A stretch of 64,000 bases of DNA. It comes from CTSoil-075 sp042610375 (GTDB taxonomy: Bacteria > Bacillota > Negativicutes > DSM-13327). The first letter of the stretch is position 1. Every line of letters begins with the position of its first letter. The stretch covers positions 186,001-250,000 of the forward strand of contig NZ_JBGJZL010000005.1 of assembly GCF_042610375.1 (NCBI RefSeq). Direction: 5' to 3'. The position numbers and the translations under genes were made by a program. Positions 39,401 to 46,275 of this stretch are shown here, one piece after another. The notes beneath the pieces were generated by a model, which searched no databases, was not told the DNA's origin, and saw only the letters and a list, made by a program, of their open reading frames with translations.

Positions 39401-39932
39401 TAATCCTAATGACTACCGTGTTCCTTCTGATGAGAAGGATGAGTTAGAAATTTTTTCAGAAGGATTTGAACTCAAAGGATGGCTTAGAGTAATGGAAGCA
39501 AATAGTGAAGGCATAGACAAAGATGATCCATTAAGTAACCATATATCAAGTTCTCTGGTGATTCCAGGAGTAGATTTCGTAGAATGGGCTAACCTCGAAT
39601 ATTCGCCTGATAGGAAGCAATATTGGCGGAAAGAGAAGAGTGGTTATATGGTGACTCTTCTGGAGTGTTGGAACGAACAACCGCTGACTGATCGTGAATA
39701 TAGAGAATTTTATTCAGTGGGGCATCGACTACGGGTAGATGTGAATACTCTGTTGGATTATCTCAATGAAAGACAACGTTGCCTTATCGTTAAATGTACG
39801 ATTGACCGCTGGGTCGATAAGGAGGGAAAAGGAAAATATGTCCCAGGTAAAGCAAAAATCTACCTCATCCACGCGGACGGAACTCTCGAAACGCTCCGAG
39901 AACGTTATTGCATTAGGGAAAAAACTCGTTGA
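33495..39932 (+). CDS. Avs3-like STAND NTPase with N-terminal nuclease domain
   Basis: 2145 residues from ATG 33495, with GGGGAG seven bases upstream. The N-terminal ~210 residues look like a Cap4/DUF4297-type PD-(D/E)XK nuclease: Asp65 in AIDLAEYYGG and QLK at 85-87. A STAND/NACHT-type ATPase follows: Walker A GGGKGKTT near 323, Walker B VVIAIDAAD near 420 and a sensor motif VTCRTENK near 458. The remaining 1500 residues are helical repeats, as expected for the target-sensing arm. Size and order match AVAST type 3 (Avs3a), which recognises phage terminase and then cleaves DNA. The small downstream gene supports that. The assignment is from architecture, not alignment. Confidence 0.72.
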   Translation: MDETKQLPGARESSAGDDFHLLWAGRKALSLLIPKSDLLALSIEGPHPEEAKFLDPEGDQLLAIDLAEYYGGERFTLAKTIVLSQLKYSTRTPEKEWTAARLSEGKVRGKRKTTTNNWTGSIVHRLAQTFERYYSDYGQGAVIQKLILKLVSNRPASELLSRSLAAVKECLNKQNPGTTRMLLNSISADEYVEIERLYNSSSLSSRMFLDFLRVLDVSECGEQSRFGQSVNLIKELGCFGPGDVKAQYTQLKDLIWDCMMPQAANKPPLTKYDILPIFGCNYKKIFPAQPCLELPQQILERNESAELARIIQTSTKKIICIHSGGGKGKTTLVQSIKDKLPSHSIVIVFDCYGGGTYLNPADTRHSHSRAISQIVNELAVQVGGPLLLHFNLTSEDYMRELLVRIQTTISLIRTSNPEALVVIAIDAADNSASAARDKNEKSFVDDIVRQPFPNGSRLVVTCRTENKIMLNLPDHELLELVGFDAAESSKHLRLYFPDATDFQAEEFYRLTQGIPRVQGYALELRSQGIDAVLSPLRPDGKSLGGLIESWLNEAKQRHGVSEEIDRICEALVALPRPVPLAYAAELAGVVPDTIKSLCVETRLGLIENDGSISFSDQDFEDHLRQRTTDTAGMIHRISDLLYKNRNVDSYAAYHIDTFLARTNRFKDLSDLVLQENIESATADPIERQELLLKRIRSAIELGKNEKERSVVIKLLWIAAETVKADKAVRTLIIENADLAETFGDAQTVQRLHLDIEKQEWPISSLFHSAAVLSRFESTREEADEKLKEAFGWLRWRSTCEEKERGLHRYPIKSEDIASGLEAMLRLRGADKIRSWLNGFTRQRFVYECVYRLSAKILRVDGVDVFERHFSAIPIRADICLAILKAYKETNNNPPLVLVERAAKVWHRFCLRGDKPHVSISLAGITLCEEVARVQSLRCFLPIIVDIFSPPILNYMPYLSGDEVDRVVGILRSRALKAKLTNQQITLDIFLPDELRDVKKDLSYKELEALKTKRSEFDHVFGFLLPAYELRADVVLGNISSAHFQSGMDECLGKIERDYMVEFRHNALPIYSLMVQALTDAAIMVREIPNSWVKKIIGIISQKRVGDIANFQLLLAGKVVALQTLHVEALSLLDEVRQDLEIAPRTSKEQIELLVQCTRVAEMIAPDVARYYFKLAVEAASEIDEEVFTQIICISSIANKVSNNSLYSNAELAYQFARFVEDCHRRMDGWDHFPWEEAIKGVFFLDPASVFAILSRWDDRGVRNIEDEIFKVLEVAVRRSFISPTVAYSLSILSENHKNRYEQLAMTILDAVLASEGKVRAIELLSLIAKDICFHAPISERKSRATAVVHWAKMHNVEHSKGVISLIELLSFLESMHKKPNVYDTACKTANDLEVPNWEEIFKSRSFLTADEIELAIDEVRKFDRYGREFQKELLCRMQHCCTVRDYTTQLDALLMVKAEKLSVDLLLEALNNRIEGWLIHPSVRDWREKKGADFVGRRFFEMMTSYHSRSNALKQFQSIFGVNDAELYNVVVGVLPQFVGSSAEITYEVIQELRISLSATETETFLQWLLERLSTKIPKACADGVWREELRPPQNSVEIVAKLIWRLLGHPDKRLRWRAAHAVRRMVHQGYHEIIDLLVALCDDKCCATMIDYEHGFFWLSARLWTFILLERLAGEHPTSIKNHAIKIMQEALEPDVPHALLRHFAQSTALKLNKHEPGIYSRSEITALSAINKSTLPLNKAKNRHYSCNRHTSSKKLRFSFNTMDTLPYWYNPLAGVFGEDRDTIAQLAEIWICDRWGMPADIDYKRDWIRQRYDYALYSHGQCSGPTIETVQTYAEWHSMFCVADELLKTRPVLYDKWENDLYGHWLGRWTLTWPAYWLADIRDSLPLEDIYWQLDEKVGENWDKEISPDAFDPLIGLTESPVPKFLVLHGSYRRAIHGASESMHISSALVNPDTASALLRALQTAVNPNDYRVPSDEKDELEIFSEGFELKGWLRVMEANSEGIDKDDPLSNHISSSLVIPGVDFVEWANLEYSPDRKQYWRKEKSGYMVTLLECWNEQPLTDREYREFYSVGHRLRVDVNTLLDYLNERQRCLIVKCTIDRWVDKEGKGKYVPGKAKIYLIHADGTLETLRERYCIREKTR

Positions 39933-40557
39933 GGAGCTTGCTCTAGAGCCTGGCGTTGATACACTTGGAAGATGGATGGCACACTATGTTGCTGAATTAA
40001 TTGACGCAGCCGATAATGTGATGACCGATCCAAGTTTACGCAGTCAGGCTCGGGAAAAATGTTGTGAGGCAATTATAAAACTATGGGATCACCGCTCAGC
40101 TCTTCCGAGTAGTAGCCGACCTCTTTCTAATCTGGACGGTGTATTAGAAGCAATTAAAAACATTAGAACGAAGAAAAATCCTTGGACAATGCTGTCTTCC
40201 CAAGATGTAAAACGAATAGGTGGGGAATGGATGGGTTTTGCAAAGACAGTAGAGGATGCGGGCTTAAAAATGTGCAGAATTTCCATATTGACCGCGATTG
40301 CTGAAGCTTCTTTTGGCAAAGAACAGAGTTGGCTTCAGGAGCATCGAGGGATGCTGTCTAAAGAAGAAATTGAGATTATTGAGGCCCTTGATGGATGGTT
40401 ATCACAACAAAAAAAATGGCGAAGTATGGAGAACGAGGTGTCCATTATAGATATACAACCTGCTGAACGTAGACAACGAATTGTTGAAGAGATTAGGATT
40501 TTAGTTGAAGAGATAAATACTTCTTTTAGTTCAATTCAGACAAAAGGTTCTGGGTAA
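39838..40557 (+). CDS. Avs3b-like partner of the STAND NTPase
   Basis: 239 residues. AAGGAGGG precedes ATG 39838, which lies inside the 3' end of the STAND gene (95-bp overlap), so the two are tightly coupled. The product is entirely helical, without recognisable catalytic residues. It has a Ser/Thr-rich N terminus, then LGRWMAHYVAELIDAADN and a late EEIRILVEEIN helix. AVAST type 3 loci carry a small second gene of this kind; the match to Avs3b is by position, size and helical content. Confidence 0.6.
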   Translation: MSQVKQKSTSSTRTELSKRSENVIALGKKLVEELALEPGVDTLGRWMAHYVAELIDAADNVMTDPSLRSQAREKCCEAIIKLWDHRSALPSSSRPLSNLDGVLEAIKNIRTKKNPWTMLSSQDVKRIGGEWMGFAKTVEDAGLKMCRISILTAIAEASFGKEQSWLQEHRGMLSKEEIEIIEALDGWLSQQKKWRSMENEVSIIDIQPAERRQRIVEEIRILVEEINTSFSSIQTKGSG

Positions 40558-40730
40558 TCTGAACTCTTAAAAAATCTTGAATGTAATCTTTTATAATGAT
40601 TAGGGATTCGGTGAGGTCTAATGATATTGACGACATATTTGCAATTTCGTATTATGGTTTTATTTTGTGCTTACATATAATCAAGTGTTATAAAAAAGGA
40701 GCTTCGGCAGCAGATTGGCCGTCAAGAACA

Positions 40731-40775
40731 AAAAAGGAAGCTAACCCGATATAACGGGTTAGCTTCCTTTTTTAT
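40731..40775. terminator. Bidirectional terminator overlapping the XRE gene end
   Basis: A perfect stem of about 19 bp (AAAAAAGGAAGCTAACCCG and its complement) lies between the convergent STAND operon and XRE gene. The last codons and stop of the XRE gene lie in the stem. Confidence 0.9.
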
Positions 40776-41085
40776 CTTCAAAGAGAATGTGTAAAATCCT
40801 AAAAATCTTGCTTTTATCGTAATCATTTAATATATAACCGTCAAATGAAACTTGATGTTCTAAGACGCTAGTGAGTTCAATCTGCTCGGTATGTTTCGTT
40901 GGTAAAAAATAAGTTAATGGTACGCAATAAAATTTTGATAACGCGTGAAGTGTATAAAGGTCTGGAATGTTTTTATCATTCTCGTACTTGCTTAATGAAG
41001 TATTATCTATTCCAATAGCATCGGCAACATGATTTTGGCTAAGTTTTTTGGATTCTCGTAACAATTTAAGCTTGTGACCAATCAT
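40759..41085 (-). CDS. XRE-family transcriptional regulator
   Basis: 108 residues. The N-terminal 60 residues are a classic Cro/C1 helix-turn-helix (LKLLRESKKLSQNHVADAIG, then TSLSKYENDKNIP). The C-terminal half is a short helical tail. It is divergent from a nuclease-like gene at 41173. The 87-bp gap holds ATCTATATAGAT at 41102-41113 and TTCATG-TTA-CATGAA at 41163-41177 over the nuclease start codon. Both are plausible operators, so it probably represses itself and the nuclease gene. Confidence 0.88.
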   Translation of the reverse strand: MIGHKLKLLRESKKLSQNHVADAIGIDNTSLSKYENDKNIPDLYTLHALSKFYCVPLTYFLPTKHTEQIELTSVLEHQVSFDGYILNDYDKSKIFRILHILFEDKKGS

Positions 41086-41162
41086 CAGGTACTCCTCACC
41101 TATCTATATAGATTTGTACGATACTTTTAAAATAAGATGCTTCATAATTAAATTCCATATAT

Positions 41163-41177
41163 TTCATGTTACATGAA
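41163..41177. promoter_or_regulatory. Inverted repeat over a start codon, probable operator
   Basis: TTCATG and CATGAA flank TTA; the second arm contains the ATG of the nuclease-like gene. Binding of the divergent XRE protein here would block expression (inference). Confidence 0.4.
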
Positions 41178-42294
41178 GACGAATTATAATGGAATAAGGT
41201 TTGACCAAAGGGCAAATAATATTGACTATAATTCAAAAAAAAGGATGAGAAGGCATGGAAAAAGAGTATGGGGTGCCTATATGGTAGATAACAAGGTGCA
41301 GTTCTGGCATTACTCAGGGAAAACGATAAATAAATATTGCCTTAAATATGGATGTATTCTAATAGAAAAGGCGCTTTATAAGGACAAGGATGATTATTTT
41401 GATATAATCAGCACTAAAATGCTACCAGGAGATAAAGTAGTTATGATAGATTACCTAAGCGACAGAAGTTGGAAAATTTGTGCCGTTGGCGAAGTGGAAG
41501 GAGGATATGATCACCATTTAGTTTTTCAGGATCTACTGGGTTTAGATATGCAACATGCACGCAAAGTGATATGGAAGATTAATCCCTCAGATGAAATGAT
41601 CACCTACGAAGGTGGGTTCCGACATTGCTTTTTGGGTCGAATTGGGCAGGCCAATCCGAATGTATGGAATGAAATATGGGAAATTATCAAAAATGGTGTA
41701 GCTGTGAAGCAAGAAGATCTACCCGATACTCCCATGATCCTAAGTGATCAAGACATAATAAATAGATTAATAATAAACGAAATTTCTCTCAATACAGCCA
41801 CAAGATTTATCAATATAATGAATGTGGTACGAAATAAATGCAAATGGTACATGGAAAAGAGGGTACAAATTACTGAACAACAGACCATTGTATATCTTAT
41901 ATCGCCTATATTAGATGCACTAGAATGGTCAGATACACACATCAGATACCAATATTGCAATGCAGATGCTGGTTTTTTCACCACAAAAAATTTTACTTGT
42001 TTTAGAATTATGGAAGTGAAGCCTCTGGGGCACCCATTAACAAAATGCATAGAAGAGGGTATCAGGCATGCTAAAGTTTTGAGAGGTGTAGAAGAGCTCA
42101 TTGTAACAAATGGGCACAAATTCCTCTTAATCAAACTAAGTACCAACCCTAAGGAGGGGTGGTATATATCTTCTTGCCTCAATATCTTATCGCCAATTGA
42201 TGAATATACAATGGGAAGTGAAGGCGGGAGAGAAGTCGGCGGTGCAGTAGTTTTCATTATGGAAATGCTCCGAAAGGAAGTCAATCTAAAATAG
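41173..42294 (+). CDS. Predicted PD-(D/E)XK nuclease (type I REase N-terminal-like)
   Basis: 373 residues. The C-terminal part resembles the nuclease domain of HsdR-type enzymes: TEQQTIVYLISPILDALEW, then Asp265 in NADAGFF, Glu281-x-Lys283 in IMEVKP, and HAKVLRGVEELIVTNGHKFLLI. These give the D...ExK active-site pattern. The N-terminal 190 residues are unassigned (GDKVVMIDYLSDRSWKICAVG region). ATG 41173 lacks an obvious ribosome site. No methyltransferase or specificity gene is nearby, so it is not a standard restriction-modification system. It is divergent from the XRE gene. Confidence 0.65.
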   Translation: MKTNYNGIRFDQRANNIDYNSKKRMRRHGKRVWGAYMVDNKVQFWHYSGKTINKYCLKYGCILIEKALYKDKDDYFDIISTKMLPGDKVVMIDYLSDRSWKICAVGEVEGGYDHHLVFQDLLGLDMQHARKVIWKINPSDEMITYEGGFRHCFLGRIGQANPNVWNEIWEIIKNGVAVKQEDLPDTPMILSDQDIINRLIINEISLNTATRFINIMNVVRNKCKWYMEKRVQITEQQTIVYLISPILDALEWSDTHIRYQYCNADAGFFTTKNFTCFRIMEVKPLGHPLTKCIEEGIRHAKVLRGVEELIVTNGHKFLLIKLSTNPKEGWYISSCLNILSPIDEYTMGSEGGREVGGAVVFIMEMLRKEVNLK

Positions 42295-42481
42295 AGATTG
42301 AAGAGATATCCTTTTTGTAAGAACAATTGACGTTGTTCAACTTGAAGGATAAATTTATTTTACCACAACTGAAACTATTTCGAAATCAAACAGATTACTT
42401 AAATAGTAGATAAATCCATTCTAGCATGATTAATTGAAAAGATAAGCGTTAAGGAAAAGTCAACATTTAATGTAACTGTAG

Positions 42482-42759
42482 CTATATCTGTATCTGATAG
42501 CGGAATTTTTTTAATGATCTTACGGAAGTATTTGTATACACAGGAACGCTTGCGAAGAAACTGCGAAATCTCTGCAAGTTTATTAATGAATGAATTACAG
42601 TAGTTAAAAGATAATGAACTCGAGGTTTGGATGATTGCTGTACAACAGGTAGGTTAAAAAGCATTGCCTGTAGCAATTTTTGCGATTGGCAGTGCTGAGA
42701 TTGTAAAGGTCGTTGGAGATATTAGGTTCTATGTAGAAAGGTTATTTCATTTACGTTGA
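42482..42759 (+). pseudogene. Remnant of an AAA ATPase gene with in-frame stops
   Basis: One frame, broken by TAG at 42601 and TAA about 54 bases later, reads MNELQ-stop, LKDNELEVWMIAVQQVG-stop, then LPVAIFAIGSAEIVKVVGD and RFYVERLFHLR. This strongly resembles the Walker B to sensor region of a large family of bacterial AAA ATPases (DE-x-Q-x-L, then LPV-x-x-x-G-x-G-L-P, then SYAERLF). The N-terminal P-loop half is missing. It is a decayed fragment from an earlier cargo gene or insertion. Confidence 0.6.
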
Positions 42760-42784
42760 AGAATTGATAATGGAGGTGAAAATC

Positions 42785-43054
42785 TTGGAAAAACATCAGC
42801 AACTCCTAGACGGGCTAAAGCAACTTTTAGCAGAAGAATCTCAAATAATCAATAGATTAGAAAATATTGAATATAAGCTATCAAGCATAGAAAGAAAACT
42901 AGGCGAGAATAATCAGCTTTTAAGAATGTTAATGCATAAATGTGATGAACTTGATGCGAAGTCTGATTGTCTATTGCAGACAACTGCAACTAGAGATTCA
43001 ATAACAAACCTACATAACAAGTGCGATCTGTTAAAGCATACGTTATTTCAGTAA
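42785..43054 (+). CDS. Small coiled-coil protein
   Basis: 89 residues from TTG 42785, which has GGAGGTG at 42772-42778; an in-frame TTG at 42764 lacks a ribosome site. Almost the whole protein is heptad-like (LLAEESQIINRLENIEYKLS, IERKLGENNQLL), with three cysteines later. No family recognised. It could be a dimeric antitoxin-like or phage-type protein. It stands alone between a pseudogene and another small ORF. Confidence 0.5.
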   Translation: MEKHQQLLDGLKQLLAEESQIINRLENIEYKLSSIERKLGENNQLLRMLMHKCDELDAKSDCLLQTTATRDSITNLHNKCDLLKHTLFQ

Positions 43055-43244
43055 GAAAAAAATTCCAATATTGATCGAATTTATTGAAAAAAATATATAT
43101 GGAATAATAAAAAGATTTATAGCAGATTAATCAATTTGTTACAGCATTTAAAGCAAGGCAAGTTGTACGGGAGGGCTCAGATCAATGATGATTTTTACCA
43201 CTATTATATTAATACGGTTTCTTAGTTCTTAACAGAGGTGTCAT

Positions 43245-43475
43245 ATGGATTATAAGGAAGATTTAGCTGTGAGAGCTGCTGCTCGAAAAGCAGAGTCGGT
43301 ACGTGGTGGGCATATACCTAACAAGGGTTTCCGCAAGAAACCACGCTCGGATGAAGAAACGCTTGCGCTTTGCCAGATGGTTGTCTTAAAACATGAAAGT
43401 CAAAAAATATATGGTACTATTACTAAAACCGCCAAGGGCGTTCATTGTCACTGGACATTTAACTATTTTGTCTAA
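43245..43475 (+). CDS. Small basic protein, unknown
   Basis: 76 residues with AGAGGTG before ATG 43245. The N-terminal half is basic (RAAARKAESVRGGH, NKGFRKKPRS). The C-terminal half looks like a small beta domain (QKIYGTITKTAKGVHCHWTF). Function unknown. It is followed by a strong stem-loop. Confidence 0.45.
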   Translation: MDYKEDLAVRAAARKAESVRGGHIPNKGFRKKPRSDEETLALCQMVVLKHESQKIYGTITKTAKGVHCHWTFNYFV

Positions 43476-43578
43476 TCGTTATTTTTAGAGAGTAATAGGA
43501 TGGAAATGGCCGAATGGATGATTTATCATGAACGTTTTGTTACATCGTGAGGGTTTCCGTGGACTATTATTCCAGTAC

Positions 43579-43620
43579 TTTGTGAGAGAGCCCCCCTGCA
43601 CAGGGTGGCTCTCTCACAAA
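43579..43620. other. Perfect 14-bp stem-loop in a 460-bp gap
   Basis: TTTGTGAGAGAGCC and GGCTCTCTCACAAA flank a 14-nt loop. It lacks a T tract on either strand, so it is not a clear terminator. The rest of 43476-43938 shows no gene; the promoter of the TerB operon should be here. Confidence 0.55.
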
Positions 43621-43938
43621 TATTCATGTGACAAGCTTACAGATGATTGTGATGACTGAATTGATCTCAAATTAGAACCAATTCAGTGAATTAACATAAC
43701 TTTACCCCTGAAAGATTATTTTGCTGTTCTTCATCAATACAACATCCCTGCCCCCGTGTTTTTGTATTGAATCCCATAAATTCACAGATAATCTTCGAGC
43801 GAGAAAGATTATCATTCGCTGCTTTTAGAGCAGATGAGAAAGGACAGTATATTTTCATTTATTTCGTATATCTTATTAAAGGTGAATATTGGAATAAATA
43901 GAATATATTAATAATTATGTGTACATAGGGGGAACGGT

Positions 43939-46275
43939 ATGCTGCAATTATTAGGAGCACTGGTCTTACTTGGGGTAATAATCAAATTAGGGTCATTTTT
44001 CTTATGGTTGGGCCTTTTTGGAATAGTAATCTGGGTATTAGTAAAAATCTTTTCTTCAAAGGACAAAGCTTCTGAAACGACGGACTCACCCAATCACAAC
44101 ACTGTTAATTCACATCAATACCCTTCTCAGCGCAATTACTCTCGTGGGGAAGGAACGCGGACCGATAGTGATAGCTTCTGGATTGGACAGGGGAGCACGA
44201 TAAATGTCTGTGAGAATATGATATCTGGTGGGATGGTGTATGTAGGTAATGGATTGAGGGCGCCCGCCGGATATAACGTAGATTGTGCTCTTATAGACCC
44301 CCAATTGCCGATAAAAAAATATAATTGTGACTATCGCATTCGTAAAACGGATTATTGGCCCTCATATTCGGAAATTTCTCCGGAGGCAAGGGGGGCATAT
44401 TTAAAATGGCTATCTTCAGGGAAAAACGACCCAGAAGCGGATATCGGATATGTATTTTTATATTTCTATGGATTAGAGAGACGGTTACTGCACGATATAG
44501 ACCATAGCCCAGCCGCAAAGAATGAGATTCATGCGATCCAGGCGGAAATAGAGAGACTGCTCAGTATCTATGGCGGAAAGGGATCATTTAATACATACGC
44601 AAATTCTTTGCTCACTTATGTTAAAGCTGATGACTACGTGAAATCTACTGTTTATAAGCAAGCAGCACCTGCTGCAACCTATCATTCGGGGTATCCTCTA
44701 GAATTGAGAGTGGGGCTTGGACAGATTGCGAGGGATGGAGTGATTATCCCGCCTGACTGGGCGTTGGCTTGGTATTTATCAACACCTAACCCTCCAATGT
44801 TTACAAGAACTGCAGCTCAGCGTTGTAAAGATGAGTTTCAAATGATGTTTGCTGAAGAATATGAAAGAGCATTCAACGGTGGATTAAAATTGACATCCAA
44901 CAAGACAAAACTGGCTCTTAGCCATCAGCCAGCAAGCAAATCATTGCTTAGTTCCAAAGCATATACAAAATCGTTAGACTTACCTGACGTTACCGTTTTA
45001 ACGAGCTATATTAAGAAATTTGCTCCTTTAGTGCAAACCTGCCACGATAGGCTAGACAGTTACAGCCGTTTTCTTGGACGAAGCCCAGAGAAAGTAGGTA
45101 CTCTTGATGCCTTGCTGGAGTTACCTGCCTCCCTTTGGCCTAATACGGTCAAGCAAGCAATAAACCAAGTTAAATTGGACATAGCCAAGAACCCGCGTCC
45201 AATTGAGATGAAACTATCTTCATTTTTAGCACAATTCCCTGAATGGAAAGATAGGTCTAAAAAACGCATGGGATTATTTCTGGATGCGCTTAGCCATCAC
45301 TATAATTTAGGAATTGAACCAGATTGTAGATTTGGAGGGGCGCTGCCAGAGGCAGATTCAAAAGTGGTTATCTTTGATATAGGAAAGGATTCTCAGAACG
45401 CTGTTCTCGACCCGCACTATGCCGTCGCATCTTTGGCTATGCACTTATCTGTCTTAGTCTCACAAGTGGATGGGAAAGTTTCAGAAGAGGAGATCACTAT
45501 GCTGGTAAACCAAGCCGATAAGTGGATGTATCTTAAACCAGCGGAGCAACAGCGCCTCAAGGCGCACATATTATGGTTGAGTACACAAAACTTAAATATG
45601 TCTGGTATGAAAAAACGTATTGAAAGCCTAGATGCAGCACAGAAAGAAATGATTGGTAACCTAATTATCCAAGTTTCCCAGGTAGATGGAAGCGTTCCGT
45701 TTGAGGAGATGAAGCTCATAGAACGTATCTATAAGCTATTAGGAATTGATTCAACTAATTTGTATAGCAAAATGCATCAGGCAGCAATTGAGCCTATTAC
45801 CGTAGTGTCGCCCTCTTCTAATGGAGGAGGATTTGCCTTACCCACTCCGTCAGCTACAAGCCAGACTTCTATTGCTGGAACGATAAAACTTGATATGAGC
45901 AAGGTTGCAGCTTTACAGGCAGATTCCGAGAAGGTTACTTCAATTCTGAGCACAATTTTTAGCGAAGAAGGAGCCTGCCAAGATGCCTTGCTTCCAGAGC
46001 AATTATTGAATGACGAATCTCAACAAATGGGATCGACAATAGAATGCTTGTGGGGATTGTCACCTGCTTTATCCGAATTAGTACAAACACTTTTAGGGAA
46101 ACAAACCTGGAATAAAGCAGAGTTAGATGAAATTGCTAACGATAGGGGACTTATGTTAGAAGGTGTACTTGAGCAAATCAACGAGGCTGCCTTTGATAAG
46201 TTTGATCAGCCTTTTGCCGAGGGCAACGACATAATTGAGATAAACCAAGAGATTGTGAAGGTGATGAAAGAGTGA
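43939..46275 (+). CDS. TerB-domain protein (TerB-N, TerB, TerB-C), membrane-anchored
   Basis: 778 residues. An N-terminal hydrophobic hairpin (about 1-35) is followed by a low-complexity linker. A TerB-N-type domain follows (FWIGQGSTINV, YWPSYSEISPEARGAYLKWL, FLYFYGLERRLL). The central TerB helical domain near 495-605 has LVSQVDGKVSEEE and IQVSQVDGSVPFEE, acidic repeats implicated in metal binding. A TerB-C-like region ends the protein. GGGGA precedes ATG 43939. TerB-N/TerB-C proteins are known to sit beside DNA-processing ATPases and helicases, as here. Likely the sensor or anchor of the operon. Confidence 0.82.
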   Translation: MLQLLGALVLLGVIIKLGSFFLWLGLFGIVIWVLVKIFSSKDKASETTDSPNHNTVNSHQYPSQRNYSRGEGTRTDSDSFWIGQGSTINVCENMISGGMVYVGNGLRAPAGYNVDCALIDPQLPIKKYNCDYRIRKTDYWPSYSEISPEARGAYLKWLSSGKNDPEADIGYVFLYFYGLERRLLHDIDHSPAAKNEIHAIQAEIERLLSIYGGKGSFNTYANSLLTYVKADDYVKSTVYKQAAPAATYHSGYPLELRVGLGQIARDGVIIPPDWALAWYLSTPNPPMFTRTAAQRCKDEFQMMFAEEYERAFNGGLKLTSNKTKLALSHQPASKSLLSSKAYTKSLDLPDVTVLTSYIKKFAPLVQTCHDRLDSYSRFLGRSPEKVGTLDALLELPASLWPNTVKQAINQVKLDIAKNPRPIEMKLSSFLAQFPEWKDRSKKRMGLFLDALSHHYNLGIEPDCRFGGALPEADSKVVIFDIGKDSQNAVLDPHYAVASLAMHLSVLVSQVDGKVSEEEITMLVNQADKWMYLKPAEQQRLKAHILWLSTQNLNMSGMKKRIESLDAAQKEMIGNLIIQVSQVDGSVPFEEMKLIERIYKLLGIDSTNLYSKMHQAAIEPITVVSPSSNGGGFALPTPSATSQTSIAGTIKLDMSKVAALQADSEKVTSILSTIFSEEGACQDALLPEQLLNDESQQMGSTIECLWGLSPALSELVQTLLGKQTWNKAELDEIANDRGLMLEGVLEQINEAAFDKFDQPFAEGNDIIEINQEIVKVMKE

